Translations under genes and position numbers: made by a program
Part shown: positions 16,683 to 24,420 of the stretch, one piece after another
Layout: every line of letters begins with the position of its first letter
How positions within the stretch are numbered: the first letter of the stretch is position 1
The notes under the pieces: model-generated
Seen by the model: only the letters and a program-made list of their open reading frames with translations
Told to the model about the DNA's origin: nothing
Databases searched by the model: none
DNA from: Solirubrum puertoriconensis
Lineage (GTDB): Bacteria; Bacteroidota; Bacteroidia; Cytophagales; Hymenobacteraceae
Direction of reading: 5' to 3'
Assembly (NCBI RefSeq): GCF_001483135.1
Contig: NZ_LNAL01000003.1
Location: forward strand, 496,001 to 560,000
DNA length: 64,000 bases

Positions 16683-17987
16683 TTACTCCTGCCGGTACAC
16701 CACGCCTTGTTTCATTACAAAGCGTATGCGTTGCATGGTTTTGATGTCCTGCAACGGGTTGCCATCCACAGCTACCACATCGGCCAGCTTGCCGGGCTCG
16801 AGGCTGCCTAGGTTGGGCGTTTGGCCCAGGAGCTCGGCAGCATTGAGGGTGGCGGCACGCAAGGCCTCCAGCGTCGGCATGCCCGCCTCCACCATGTACT
16901 GAAACTCCATGGCGTTTACGCCGTGCCGGAACACCGAGGCATCGGTGCCAAAGGCAATTTTAACACCTGCTTTGTAAGCTTTGCCGAAGGTGCCCTGCAG
17001 CTTCGGCCCAATGGCCAGGGCTTTGGGCGTAACCAGCGGCGGGTAGTAGTTGGGGTACTTGGCGGCCGAGTCGGCTACGGATTTGCCGGCCGTAATAGTG
17101 GGCACGTACCACGTGCCGTACTTCTTCATCAGCTTAATGGTCTCGTCGTCCATCAGGGTGCCGTGCTCGATGCTCGTAACCCCGGCCCGGATGGCGCGCT
17201 TCATGCCCTCGGCGCCGTGGGCGTGGCAAGCCACGTTCAGGCCTAGGTCGCGGGCGGTTTCTACCACGGCCTTAATCTCCTCTTCGGTAAACTGCGGGGC
17301 CGAGCCATCTTTGGCTACCGACAGTACGCCGCCCGTGGAGGCAATTTTGATGAGGTCGGCGCCGCGTTTGTACTGCTCGCGCACGGCTTGGCGGCATTGA
17401 TCGGGGCCGTTGGCCACGCCGTCGGCCGGGCCGGGTACGCCCATCAAATCGAGGCGGTAGCCGTTGGTGGGGTCCATGTGGCCGCCCGTGCCGCTGATGG
17501 CCTTGCCTACCGTAAAGATGCGCGGGCCAGCCACCTGCCCGCGGTTGATGGCGTTGCGCAACGAAATGTTGATGCCCGAGCCGCCTAGGTCGCGCACGGT
17601 GGTAAAGCCGGCCAGCAGGGTGGTGCGGGCGTGGGCCTCGGCCGAGTAGGCCACGTCGCCGGGGTTCTCGGTGAACTCCTTCAGAAAATTGTCCTTGCTG
17701 GTTTCGCCCTCCACGTGCACGTGGCAATCGATGAGGCCGGGCAGCACCGTGCGATTTTTCAGGTCGACGACCTTATCGGCCGCACCGCCGGGCGCAGCGT
17801 AGCCCGCTTGCACCGCCTGCACGCGGCCGTTTTCAATAACCAGCGTTTGCTCCGTAAGTAGCTTGCCGGCGCGTACATCGAGCAGGCGGCCGCAGTGCAG
17901 GTAAGTTTTTTGCGCGAAGGCGGCCGTGCTCAGGCCGAGCAGCAACGCCGTACTAAACAAGTGTTTGGCAGGAGTAGAAAGGGACAT
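16683..17987 (-). CDS. Exported metal-dependent amidohydrolase (imidazolonepropionase/prolidase-like)
   Basis: 434 residues. A signal peptide (HLFSTALLLGLSTAAFAQ) precedes an amidohydrolase-superfamily TIM barrel with flanking beta domain. Metal-site motifs: VLPGLIDCHVHVEGE (HxH), a Lys candidate in DLIKIASTGG, NVACHAHGAEG, ITSIEHGTLMDD-type SIEHGT and IAFGTDASV (catalytic Asp). The C-terminal NLGSLEPGKLADVVAVDGNP is typical. Bacteroidota homologues are annotated as exported dipeptidases or imidazolonepropionase-like proteins; the substrate is unclear. The ATG at 17987 begins the signal peptide; a longer reading to 18032 was rejected. Confidence 0.92.
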   Translation of the reverse strand: MSLSTPAKHLFSTALLLGLSTAAFAQKTYLHCGRLLDVRAGKLLTEQTLVIENGRVQAVQAGYAAPGGAADKVVDLKNRTVLPGLIDCHVHVEGETSKDNFLKEFTENPGDVAYSAEAHARTTLLAGFTTVRDLGGSGINISLRNAINRGQVAGPRIFTVGKAISGTGGHMDPTNGYRLDLMGVPGPADGVANGPDQCRQAVREQYKRGADLIKIASTGGVLSVAKDGSAPQFTEEEIKAVVETARDLGLNVACHAHGAEGMKRAIRAGVTSIEHGTLMDDETIKLMKKYGTWYVPTITAGKSVADSAAKYPNYYPPLVTPKALAIGPKLQGTFGKAYKAGVKIAFGTDASVFRHGVNAMEFQYMVEAGMPTLEALRAATLNAAELLGQTPNLGSLEPGKLADVVAVDGNPLQDIKTMQRIRFVMKQGVVYRQE

Positions 17988-18060
17988 GGCGGAGGAAATT
18001 CGGTGAGTAGCCGCCCAAGGTAAGCTATCCACGGCATCGGATGAATGCGTATGTTAGGCG

Positions 18061-18076
18061 TGCCGAATATTCGGCA
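18061..18076. promoter_or_regulatory. Perfect 16-bp palindrome, candidate operator
   Basis: TGCCGAATATTCGGCA is a perfect palindrome in the divergent region between the amidohydrolase (start 17987) and the acyl-CoA-binding protein gene (start 18102). It is 25 bp before the latter start codon. Size and placement suit a dimeric repressor site. No regulator is encoded nearby. Confidence 0.45.
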
Positions 18077-18101
18077 GCGTATCTAACCCGCAATCAGCCC
18101 C

Positions 18102-18362
18102 ATGGCCACCTTAGAAGAATTTGAACAAGCTGCCCAACGTGCTCAGCAACTGCCCAAAAAGCCCGACAACATGACGCTGCTGAAGCTCTACGCTTTGTAC
18201 AAGCAAGCTTCGGAAGGCGATGTAAGCGGCGACCGTCCGGGCGGGTTCGACTTCAAAGCCATTGCCAAGTACGACGCCTGGTCAAACCTCAACGGCAAAA
18301 GCCAGGACGAAGCCCGGCAGGAGTACGTTGACCTCGTAAACCACCTTTTTCAGCAAGCCTAA
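18102..18362 (+). CDS. Acyl-CoA-binding protein
   Basis: 86 residues of the ACBP fold, a four-helix bundle that binds long-chain acyl-CoA. It has FEQAAQRAQQLPKKPDNMTL, LLKLYALYKQASEGDV, PGGFDFKAIAKYDAW and NLNGKSQDEARQEYVDLV, covering the Tyr/Lys ligands of the family (YxLYKQA, KxDAW, Y in the last helix). Length equals the family norm. It is preceded by a 16-bp palindrome and followed by a bidirectional terminator shared with the CDGSH gene. Confidence 0.95.
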   Translation: MATLEEFEQAAQRAQQLPKKPDNMTLLKLYALYKQASEGDVSGDRPGGFDFKAIAKYDAWSNLNGKSQDEARQEYVDLVNHLFQQA

Positions 18363-18380
18363 GCCGCCGCTTATAACTGC

Positions 18381-18414
18381 AAAGCCCGCCTTGGTGCAAA
18401 CCAGGGCGGGCTTT
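18381..18414. terminator. Bidirectional terminator
   Basis: Ten-base stem AAAGCCCGCC/GGCGGGCTTT around a TTGG-CCA-containing loop. It lies between two convergent genes and has A and T tracts at its ends. Confidence 0.8.
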
Positions 18415-18439
18415 GTTGCGGTTGCCAACAACGGCGGCA

Positions 18440-18664
18440 CTACACTTTTTTGGGCGGCAAATCGAAGGCTACGGCGTTGTGCTCGAAATGACCCTTGTGC
18501 GAACCGTCGCAAAAGGGCTTGTTGCTCGAGAGGCCGCAGCGGCAGATGCTGACGAGGGTGCGGCCCTGCAGGCCGTACTCGTTGCCCTGGGCATCGACGA
18601 TGATAAAGTCTTCGCCTTCGACGCGCAAAGAGCCGTTGTTGTTGACGGTGAGTTTCGTGGGCAT
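18440..18664 (-). CDS. CDGSH-type iron-sulfur protein
   Basis: 74 residues. The [2Fe-2S] binding motif of CDGSH proteins is complete: Cys41-x-Cys43, then Cys52 in PFCDGSH with His56 (3Cys-1His). Upstream strands (LTVNNNGSLRVEGEDFIIVD, YGLQGRTLV) are typical of the short bacterial forms. It is soluble, since no membrane helix is present. It probably has a redox or Fe-S transfer role. It converges with the ACBP gene. Confidence 0.92.
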   Translation of the reverse strand: MPTKLTVNNNGSLRVEGEDFIIVDAQGNEYGLQGRTLVSICRCGLSSNKPFCDGSHKGHFEHNAVAFDLPPKKV

Positions 18665-18720
18665 GGTAAAGGGTGAGTGAGTTGAGGCGTTGAATGCCTA
18701 GGTAGTTGCTGATGAAGTGC

Positions 18721-19278
18721 CTAGGAGATAGGCAGAATTTTGGCCTGCAGCGGCTTACGCATTACGTAATCGTTCATCCAGTAGGGGCCAATCGGTATGT
18801 CCTCTTCGCGGTGCTGCTGAAAGCCCAAGTGTTCGTAGAAACCCAGAGCAGGGTTGTGGCGGTTTACGTTCAGTTCGAGCCACTCGCCGCCGGCCTCGCG
18901 GGCCGCGTCCTCCACGGCCGCCACGAGTTGCTGACCTAGGCGCCGACCTTGGTGCGAGGGCAGCACGTATAGCTTGTGTAGCTTAAACGTGCCCGGTTCG
19001 GTAGCCCGTTCGCTAAACGAAGCATAACCAGCTGGATGCCCCTCGCAGTGCAGCACCAGAAAGCGGTGGCCCTCGTCGGTCATCTGCCGCTCCAGCGAGG
19101 CCGGCGTGTAAATGACGCGGTACATGTACTCGATTTGCTCCCGCGAGATGATGAAGCGGTAAGTGGGTTCCCAAGTGGCTTCGGCCAGCTCAATTATGGT
19201 CGGAATATCGGCCAGCGTGGCGGGTTGTATAGCTACGGTAGCGGCTGCTGAATCGGGCATAAGGCGCAAAAAGGGCAT
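18721..19278 (-). CDS. GNAT-family N-acetyltransferase
   Basis: 185 residues. The GNAT acetyl-CoA site is clear: KLHKLYVLPSHQGRRLGQQL (motif A with Q/RxxGxG/L). The downstream WLELNVNRHNPALGFYEHLG covers motif B with the Asn-x-x-A-x-x-F/Y-Y pattern. The N-terminal part (TLADIPTIIELAEATWEPTY) is the acceptor side. Substrate unknown. An alternative ATG at 19260 would shorten it by six residues. Two CCTAGG sites lie just upstream and inside. Confidence 0.9.
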   Translation of the reverse strand: MPFLRLMPDSAAATVAIQPATLADIPTIIELAEATWEPTYRFIISREQIEYMYRVIYTPASLERQMTDEGHRFLVLHCEGHPAGYASFSERATEPGTFKLHKLYVLPSHQGRRLGQQLVAAVEDAAREAGGEWLELNVNRHNPALGFYEHLGFQQHREEDIPIGPYWMNDYVMRKPLQAKILPIS

Positions 19279-19399
19279 AATTTCGCTAAAAAACGAACGT
19301 TTTACGGCTGCGGGCGCATGTTTGGCCCGAATTTTAGATAGTACGTACCTATGCCCAGGCTTTGGCCCAGGCCTTCATTAGCAACCTCACTCCTTCAAT

Positions 19400-20149
19400 A
19401 TGAAATCCACCGTTCTTTCAAGCCTGTTTGCTGCCTCGGTGCTTGCCTGCCTGGCGCCCGGTGCGTCGGCGCAAACGCGCCCGGCCGCTACGCCGCCCGC
19501 GTCGCAGTCGCAACAGAAGCCGCAGCCGCAGCAGGCCCCGACGCAAAAGCCCGCTACTCGGCCAGCTACCAGCTCCACGAGCTCCGAGGTGCGGCAGGCA
19601 GCTACGTCGGTTGAGCGCGACCTAGGCATTTTCCGCGACTGGGTAAACGACAAGATCGACCGCGCCGAAACCGGTGCCCGCCGCGACTTGCCGCGTGTGA
19701 TGGACGAATTCGACTACCAGAGCAAGCGCATCGACAAGGCCGTGGATAGCCTCTCGGCACAAGGCAAGCGCGAGTACGGCAACCTCAAGAGCCGTTACCA
19801 CAACTGGGAGTCCGAGCAGCGCCGCCTGCAAGAAGGCGCCAGCCAGCCCCGAACGGCGCAGCAAGCCCAAACAGAAATGCTGGGCGAAAACGTGAACCTG
19901 GCCGCGGCCCGCGCCACGGAAATGCACGACCTGTACGGCCGCTTTATCGACTACGTGCGCGTAAACCGCCGCGAGTGGGACGAGGAGGACTGGGCTGTGG
20001 CCAGCAACGTGCTCACCAAGCTCAACACCCGCTACGAGAAAGTGCGCGAGCAAATTCCGATGGAGGAGCGCCTGCGCATCCGCTCGTGGCAAGCCGAGTT
20101 CCGCACGCTCGAAAAGGCCAAGCAAACCAAGAAAGCCCTCGACGAATAA
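19400..20149 (+). CDS. Exported helical protein of unknown function
   Basis: 249 residues. A signal peptide ends in ACLAPGASAQ. It is followed by a Gln/Pro/Thr-rich linker (about 25-65), then a long helical region with regular heptad-like charge pattern (DWVNDKIDRAETGARRDLPR, DYQSKRIDKAVDSL, YVRVNRREWDEEDWAVASNV, EERLRIRSWQAEFRTLEKAK). No Cys and no enzyme motif is seen. It probably acts in the periplasm as a coiled-coil protein. The gene is followed by a 57-bp near-perfect hairpin shared with the convergent gene. Confidence 0.7.
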   Translation: MKSTVLSSLFAASVLACLAPGASAQTRPAATPPASQSQQKPQPQQAPTQKPATRPATSSTSSEVRQAATSVERDLGIFRDWVNDKIDRAETGARRDLPRVMDEFDYQSKRIDKAVDSLSAQGKREYGNLKSRYHNWESEQRRLQEGASQPRTAQQAQTEMLGENVNLAAARATEMHDLYGRFIDYVRVNRREWDEEDWAVASNVLTKLNTRYEKVREQIPMEERLRIRSWQAEFRTLEKAKQTKKALDE

Positions 20150-20163
20150 TCCGGCTTTACGCC

Positions 20164-20220
20164 TAACCGCCAACGGGCGGCCCGAACCAACTGCTGGTTT
20201 GGGCCGCCCGTTGGCGGTTA
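20164..20220. terminator. Very long hairpin between convergent genes
   Basis: Two 26-base arms (20164-20189 and 20195-20220) with a single mismatch and a 5-base loop. There is no strong T tract. It lies between convergent genes and probably ends transcription in both directions. Confidence 0.6.
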
Positions 20221-20252
20221 TGGCACCTAGGTGCTTGGGCTTAATGCAGCGG

Positions 20253-20744
20253 TTAGGCAGCCGATGTTTTCTCCATTCGCTGTGTCCGCTGCCGCAACCA
20301 CCTCCAAGCAGTGGGCAGGCTGTAAAACATGCGCAACTCTATTTCTTCGCCAATGGCATTGGCTACGCCCGCGTTTTCAAACGACATAGTGGTAGCCGGG
20401 TCTATCACGTAGGCAAAGGCAAACATCCCGTTTTGCTTGGCCCGCGGCAGCCACTCAAACTGTATCCAGTCGACGGAATCGCCCCACTCGCCGGTGGAGC
20501 CGCGCTTGTCGTTTACGAGGCCCAACGGGTGCAGCTGCTCAATCCAAGGTAGGCTGGCTTCGGCCACCCGTATTACCAACTCGCCCGTAAGGTGGCCGTG
20601 CCAGCACACGTACAGCACGCGCTCAGCCGCGAAGTAGTTAAAGTCGGCCACAATAGCGCCGGAAGAATCTGTTACGCGGTGCACCAGCTCGGCGGTCGAG
20701 TGTGCTCTCGGGCCGCGCTGCTGAGGACTTAAGGGTTGCAGCAT
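20253..20744 (-). CDS. Cytosolic protein of unknown function
   Basis: 163 residues, no signal peptide or membrane helix. The core has VADFNYFAAERVLYVCWHGH, LTGELVIRVAEASLPWIEQL, LVNDKRGSTGEWGDSVDWIQ and PRAKQNGMFAFAYVIDPAT. The order of strand, 'GxL' and helix with a following DxR resembles a STAS/SpoIIAA-like fold, but this is only a structural guess. The ATG at 20744 was preferred to an upstream in-frame start at 20780. It is divergent from the kinase gene at 20856. Confidence 0.65.
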   Translation of the reverse strand: MLQPLSPQQRGPRAHSTAELVHRVTDSSGAIVADFNYFAAERVLYVCWHGHLTGELVIRVAEASLPWIEQLHPLGLVNDKRGSTGEWGDSVDWIQFEWLPRAKQNGMFAFAYVIDPATTMSFENAGVANAIGEEIELRMFYSLPTAWRWLRQRTQRMEKTSAA

Positions 20745-20818
20745 GTGACTTAAGTTACAATAATTTGCAACAGCCGCCAATGCGCAGCAACAACGCTAAT
20801 CAGCTGATGGGTTTGCCT

Positions 20819-20826
20819 TACTTTTG
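20819..20826 (+). promoter_or_regulatory. Bacteroidota-type -7 promoter box
   Basis: TACTTTTG, an exact TAnnTTTG match, 30 bp before the ATG of the deoxynucleoside kinase gene. No clear -33 TTTG was seen at 19-21 bp upstream. Confidence 0.55.
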
Positions 20827-20855
20827 TGCGCTCATTTCTGATTTCGCCCTCGCTC

Positions 20856-21479
20856 ATGCACATCGCCATCGTTGGCAATATAGGTGCCGGTAAAACCACG
20901 CTCGCTCACAAGCTGGCCCACCACTTCAATTGGGAAGTGTTTCTGGAAGACGTCGACCACAATCCTTACCTCAAGGATTTTTACGACGACATGCCCCGCT
21001 GGGCCTTCCACCTGCAGGTGTATTTCCTCAACAGCCGCTTCCGCCAAACGCAGCGCATCAAAGAGATGAAGCAGCTTGGCAAAGGCGTAATCCAGGACCG
21101 CACCATTTACGAGGACGCCCACATCTTCGCGGCCAACCTGCACGAGTCGGGCATGATGATCGAGCGCGACTACCAGAACTACCTAGGGTTGTTCGAGTCG
21201 ATGATCAGCATGGTCGACCCGCCCGATTTGCTGCTATATCTCAAGGCCGATTTGCCCAAGCTCATCCATCAGATTGAGAAGCGCGGCCGCGACTACGAGA
21301 ACAACATGCGCATCGAATACCTACGCAACCTCAACGAGCATTACGAGCGTTGGATCAGCAACTACAAGGACGGCAAACTGCTGATTGTAGATGTAAGCCA
21401 GCTCGATTACGTAAGCCGCCCCGAAGACCTAGGCACCATCATCGAGCGAATCCAGGCCGACCTGTTCGGCTTGTTCTAA
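20856..21479 (+). CDS. Deoxynucleoside kinase
   Basis: 207 residues of the deoxyadenosine/deoxyguanosine/deoxycytidine kinase family, which phosphorylates deoxynucleosides for salvage. The P-loop is GNIGAGKTT (7-15). The Glu region is FLEDVDHNPYLKDFYDD. The DRT/ERS-type catalytic motif is VIQDRTIYEDAHIF. The LID-like Arg motif is KRGRDYENNMRIEYLRNLNE. The protein starts MHIAIVGNIG at 20856; an upstream GTG start at 20826 lies on the promoter box and was rejected. It ends at a large bidirectional terminator. Confidence 0.94.
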   Translation: MHIAIVGNIGAGKTTLAHKLAHHFNWEVFLEDVDHNPYLKDFYDDMPRWAFHLQVYFLNSRFRQTQRIKEMKQLGKGVIQDRTIYEDAHIFAANLHESGMMIERDYQNYLGLFESMISMVDPPDLLLYLKADLPKLIHQIEKRGRDYENNMRIEYLRNLNEHYERWISNYKDGKLLIVDVSQLDYVSRPEDLGTIIERIQADLFGLF

Positions 21480-21515
21480 GAAGGTGCTGGTTGTCAGCTC
21501 ACAATATTCGGGAGT

Positions 21516-21564
21516 AAAAACCGCGGGCCCGCATCCAAAGCTTTGGATGCGGGCCCGCGGTTTT
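21516..21564. terminator. Bidirectional terminator with a perfect 40-bp palindrome
   Basis: Perfect palindrome at 21521-21560 (20-base arms meeting at AGCT), with AAAAA before and TTTT after, giving U-tracts on both strands. It lies between convergent genes. Confidence 0.9.
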
Positions 21565-21612
21565 CGATGGTATCCGAAGCCGAGCAACCGTTTCGCCGAC
21601 TACTAAATTGGA

Positions 21613-22326
21613 TTATCCTTCTTGCATAGCTTCGTTGAGGAAGTGCACTAGCGGTTGGGCGGCTTTCCAGGCGCTTAACACACGCTCGGGAAAATCAGGG
21701 CGAAGTACTTCTTTGTCGGGGAAGCTGCGCCACACGAAATAGCTTTTGAGCCGCAGCCACTCAATGTCAGGGTCGTTGCGGTCGTAGCCCTTTGGGGCGG
21801 TGCGTAGCGACTGGCTCATGTCGAGCCCCTTCGGAAACTCGCGCAGCAAACCTGGGTCTTGGCGGAGGGCATGAAAGGCATCGGCGTTGTAGTGAATTTC
21901 TTGCCGGATGCGGGCCAGCTGCTGCGGCTCGGGTTGCCAGCGGCCCGCGCCCACGTAGGTCTCGCCGCCGGGCTCGATGGCTACGAAAAAGCCCGCCCAC
22001 GGCGACTGGCGTCCGTCGCGCTTCAGGCCTGCGCCCATGTGGCGTTTGTAGGGCTCGTCGCTTTGCTGAAACCGGTCGTTTTTGTTGATGCGGTACATCA
22101 CATCGGAGGGCGAGAGCGGCAGCAGGGTCGGCTCCAACTGCTGGGCACGTGCCAGCAAATCGGTTACCAACGCCGTGAACACTTTACGGGCTTGCTGGTA
22201 ATCGGCGCGATGCGCATCCATCCAAGGCTTGTTGTTGTTCTGGGCTAGCTGGCCCAAAAACTCAAGCAAAAAGGCTAGGTCCTTCAAGGCGTGGGAACAA
22301 AGGAGTAATGGAAAACGAAACAGCAA
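21613..22326 (-). CDS. DUF2461 (TIGR02453-type) protein
   Basis: 237 residues of DUF2461, a broadly conserved cytosolic family of unknown activity. Family segments: LAFLLEFLGQLAQNNNKPWM, MYRINKNDRFQQSDEPYKRH, FFVAIEPGGETYVGAGRW, and an ending LKSYFVWRSFPDKEVL. The conserved N-N-N-K-P-W and R-F/D-x-x-Y-K positions are intact. Starts upstream of LKDLAFLLEF are ambiguous; the ATG at 22326 gives an 11-residue hydrophobic lead-in that may not be real. Confidence 0.88.
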   Translation of the reverse strand: MLFRFPLLLCSHALKDLAFLLEFLGQLAQNNNKPWMDAHRADYQQARKVFTALVTDLLARAQQLEPTLLPLSPSDVMYRINKNDRFQQSDEPYKRHMGAGLKRDGRQSPWAGFFVAIEPGGETYVGAGRWQPEPQQLARIRQEIHYNADAFHALRQDPGLLREFPKGLDMSQSLRTAPKGYDRNDPDIEWLRLKSYFVWRSFPDKEVLRPDFPERVLSAWKAAQPLVHFLNEAMQEG

Positions 22327-22345
22327 AGGTGCAGCCCCAAAACAA

Positions 22346-22373
22346 AACAGCCGCTTCGGCGGAAGCGGCTGTT
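22346..22373 (-). terminator. Terminator of the DUF547 gene
   Basis: Stem AACAGCCGCTTC with its complement around CGGC/GG, followed on the minus strand by TTTTGTTTTG. It lies 13 bp after the DUF547 stop. Confidence 0.75.
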
Positions 22374-22385
22374 GGTTGAGGAGGC

Positions 22386-23180
22386 TTAGCGCTTGCGTTG
22401 GGCTACTACGCCGGGGCCGTGCGAATCGTTGAGCGTCCAGTCATAAGGCACGTAGGCCACGGTAGCGGTGGGCTCGATTTGCGTTTTGGCGTAGCGGTTG
22501 ATAAACTCAATCAGCTGTGCTTTGTCGCCGAAATCGACTGCAAACCAATCGAACAAGCTGGAGATTTGCACGCTGCCTGCTGCCAGTACGTTGCGCGCCG
22601 AGTCGTTGATGAAGCGGGCGGTTTGTTGCGTAAGCTGCGTATCAAGGCGGCCACCTTCGTAGGGCTCGGGCAGCAGCGTGGGCGACGAGGTTGCCGCGCA
22701 GTGCAGGGCAAAGTGGCGGCGCGGTTCGTTGGGCAACAGCTCGGGCAGGATTTCGCGCTCAATCTGCTTTAGGGTATACTGCTTCCCGCCTACGGTTACT
22801 TCGGGTGCATCCCACACCGAGCGGTAGCCGCCCACGCTCTTGATCTTGATGTCGCTGAGGCGCTCGACGGGGTAGTACTGAACGGCCAGGTACAGTGTGT
22901 AGGCATTGTAGGCGTTCAGCCAAAACGCGGCCTGATCGTAGCGGCTCCAGCTGGGCAGGGGCGGATGGCTGCTCAGGGTTTTGAGGTAAGCGAGCAGTTG
23001 CTCTTCCTCCTCGGCCAAGCCCTCGTAATCCACGCGGCCATCGGGCAGCACATGGCGCTTCAGCAACTCCTCGTAGGAATTTTGCGCGGCTTGTGGCGCC
23101 GGCTGGTTGGCTCGAGCCACAGTGCTCGTGAGCAGCACCAGCCAAAGCAGGAGCTGCCGAAAGAAATAGTTGTGCTGCAT
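22386..23180 (-). CDS. Exported DUF547 protein
   Basis: 264 residues. A signal peptide (FFRQLLLWLVLLTSTVARA) precedes the DUF547 domain: FWLNAYNAYTLYLAVQYYPV, SIWD-type RSVWDAPEVTVGGKQYTL, and the conserved RRHFALHCAATSSPTLLPEP, with Cys in a 'HFALxCA' block that suggests a papain-like fold. The C-terminus has AFINRYA-type FINRYAKTQI and VPYDWTLND. Function of DUF547 is not established. The ATG at 23180 starts the signal peptide; a longer reading to 23270 was rejected. Confidence 0.9.
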   Translation of the reverse strand: MQHNYFFRQLLLWLVLLTSTVARANQPAPQAAQNSYEELLKRHVLPDGRVDYEGLAEEEEQLLAYLKTLSSHPPLPSWSRYDQAAFWLNAYNAYTLYLAVQYYPVERLSDIKIKSVGGYRSVWDAPEVTVGGKQYTLKQIEREILPELLPNEPRRHFALHCAATSSPTLLPEPYEGGRLDTQLTQQTARFINDSARNVLAAGSVQISSLFDWFAVDFGDKAQLIEFINRYAKTQIEPTATVAYVPYDWTLNDSHGPGVVAQRKR

Positions 23181-23517
23181 TAGGTGATGGTGGGGCGGGG
23201 CGGGCCCAACCGCTGCTGAAAACCTAAGCCTTGGGCTATTGGCTTTTCGGCAGACGAGTTGGATATCCAAAAGTACTCGGCGTGCAGTGCTTTATCAATA
23301 TGAATTAACTTTTTCTGGGAAATATTTAATGGGTTAAAAGCCTAGAGGCGCGCAGCTTAGTTTGCTGCGGCCCTTGGCTTGCCGATGTTTATTTTCCGAC
23401 CTAGCTAAGCAGGCGCTGCAGAGCCGTTCTGGTACAAAATACTGTCGCCGTTCGGCAGCGCCTAGGTGCTACCGAACGGCGACTGATGCAAGAGCAAGCG
23501 CAGCGCTGGGGTAGTGC
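23181..23517. other. Intergenic region with A+T-rich segment
   Basis: 337 bp. It holds an A+T-rich segment (about 23288-23345), probably promoter DNA for the DUF547 gene, and at 23445-23482 a hairpin for the MOSC gene. No gene was found. Confidence 0.5.
23445..23482. terminator. Hairpin with CCTAGG at its centre
   Basis: Stem TCGCCGTTCG/CGAACGGCGA, with a second inner stem AGC/GCT flanking CCTAGG (23461-23466). It lies 35 bp downstream of the minus-strand MOSC gene. No good U tract, so the terminator role is moderate. Confidence 0.55.
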
Positions 23518-24342
23518 TTAGTTGCGGTAACTGAGCACCTCAATGGCGTCGCCTACCCGCAGCAGGCCTTGTTCGGGGCCTACCGTGTTCAACCCAAACA
23601 TTACGCTATTGTCTACCGTGCGGTATTGCGCCAGTGTGCGGAGCGGCTCGGGCGTGCGTTCGGCGGTTTGCTGGTCGGTGGTCGTGAGTACGCAGCGGCC
23701 GCAGGGGCGCACGCCCTCAAAATGGTTGCCGCCAATGCTGAAGTTGTGCCAAGTGTCTTCGGCGTAGGCCGCGGCGCCGCGCACTACTATGTTGGGCCGG
23801 AAGCGGTTCATGGGCACGGGTTGCGCCAAGCGTTGATTTAGGTCGTCGAGCGACGCCTGGCCGATAACCAGAAACGGGTACGCATCGGCGAAGCTTACCA
23901 GGCCGCGGGCATCTCCGCCATCGGGGGCACGCAGGGCCGCTTCGGGCATGTGCACCATGCGGCAGTTTAGGCCGAGGGCTTCCGAAAACCATTCGTCGTG
24001 TTCGCGCAGGCCCCGAAAGGCAAATACCATATCATCCCACACGGTTACGAACTGCGTGCCTTTGTGCTCGGCCTCGAAGGGTACCAGCAGCGGCTTCAGC
24101 TCGGGGCGCTCGATGTGCCGCACGATAAAGCCATTGTGGGCGTACTCGAGGTGCAGCAAGGCCATTTTGGGCAGGGTGCGCTGCGTCAGGAACTTGCCGC
24201 GTTCATCAACGAGCAGCCAGCGCCGGTCATGGCGCAGGCCCCGCGGCTCGATGGCCGCCTCGGACACGCGAAAACCACCTAGGGACTTGACGGGGTAGAG
24301 GTAAAGATCGGAAAGCGTAAGCAGGGCGCTAGTATCAGCCAT
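23518..24342 (-). CDS. MOSC-domain protein (YcbX/mARC-like)
   Basis: 274 residues with an N-terminal MOSC beta-barrel domain (LSDLYLYPVKSLGGFRVSEA) and the catalytic MOSC domain. It contains RHDRRWLLVDERGKFLTQR, the Mo-cofactor Cys region VRPCGRCVLTTTDQQT, and NRFRPNIVV. Family members reduce N-hydroxylated compounds or transfer sulfur with a molybdenum cofactor. The likely Mo-ligand Cys is one of the two in PCGRC. A TACCTTCG box lies only about 5 bp before the start, similar to the arrangement before xseA. Confidence 0.92.
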   Translation of the reverse strand: MADTSALLTLSDLYLYPVKSLGGFRVSEAAIEPRGLRHDRRWLLVDERGKFLTQRTLPKMALLHLEYAHNGFIVRHIERPELKPLLVPFEAEHKGTQFVTVWDDMVFAFRGLREHDEWFSEALGLNCRMVHMPEAALRAPDGGDARGLVSFADAYPFLVIGQASLDDLNQRLAQPVPMNRFRPNIVVRGAAAYAEDTWHNFSIGGNHFEGVRPCGRCVLTTTDQQTAERTPEPLRTLAQYRTVDNSVMFGLNTVGPEQGLLRVGDAIEVLSYRN

Positions 24343-24420
24343 AAGGCGAAGGTAAGGCTTGCGTGGCAGTCGGAAAGCAGGTAAACTGCATAGCCGGTGC
24401 CTAATAAACTGATATAGCCT

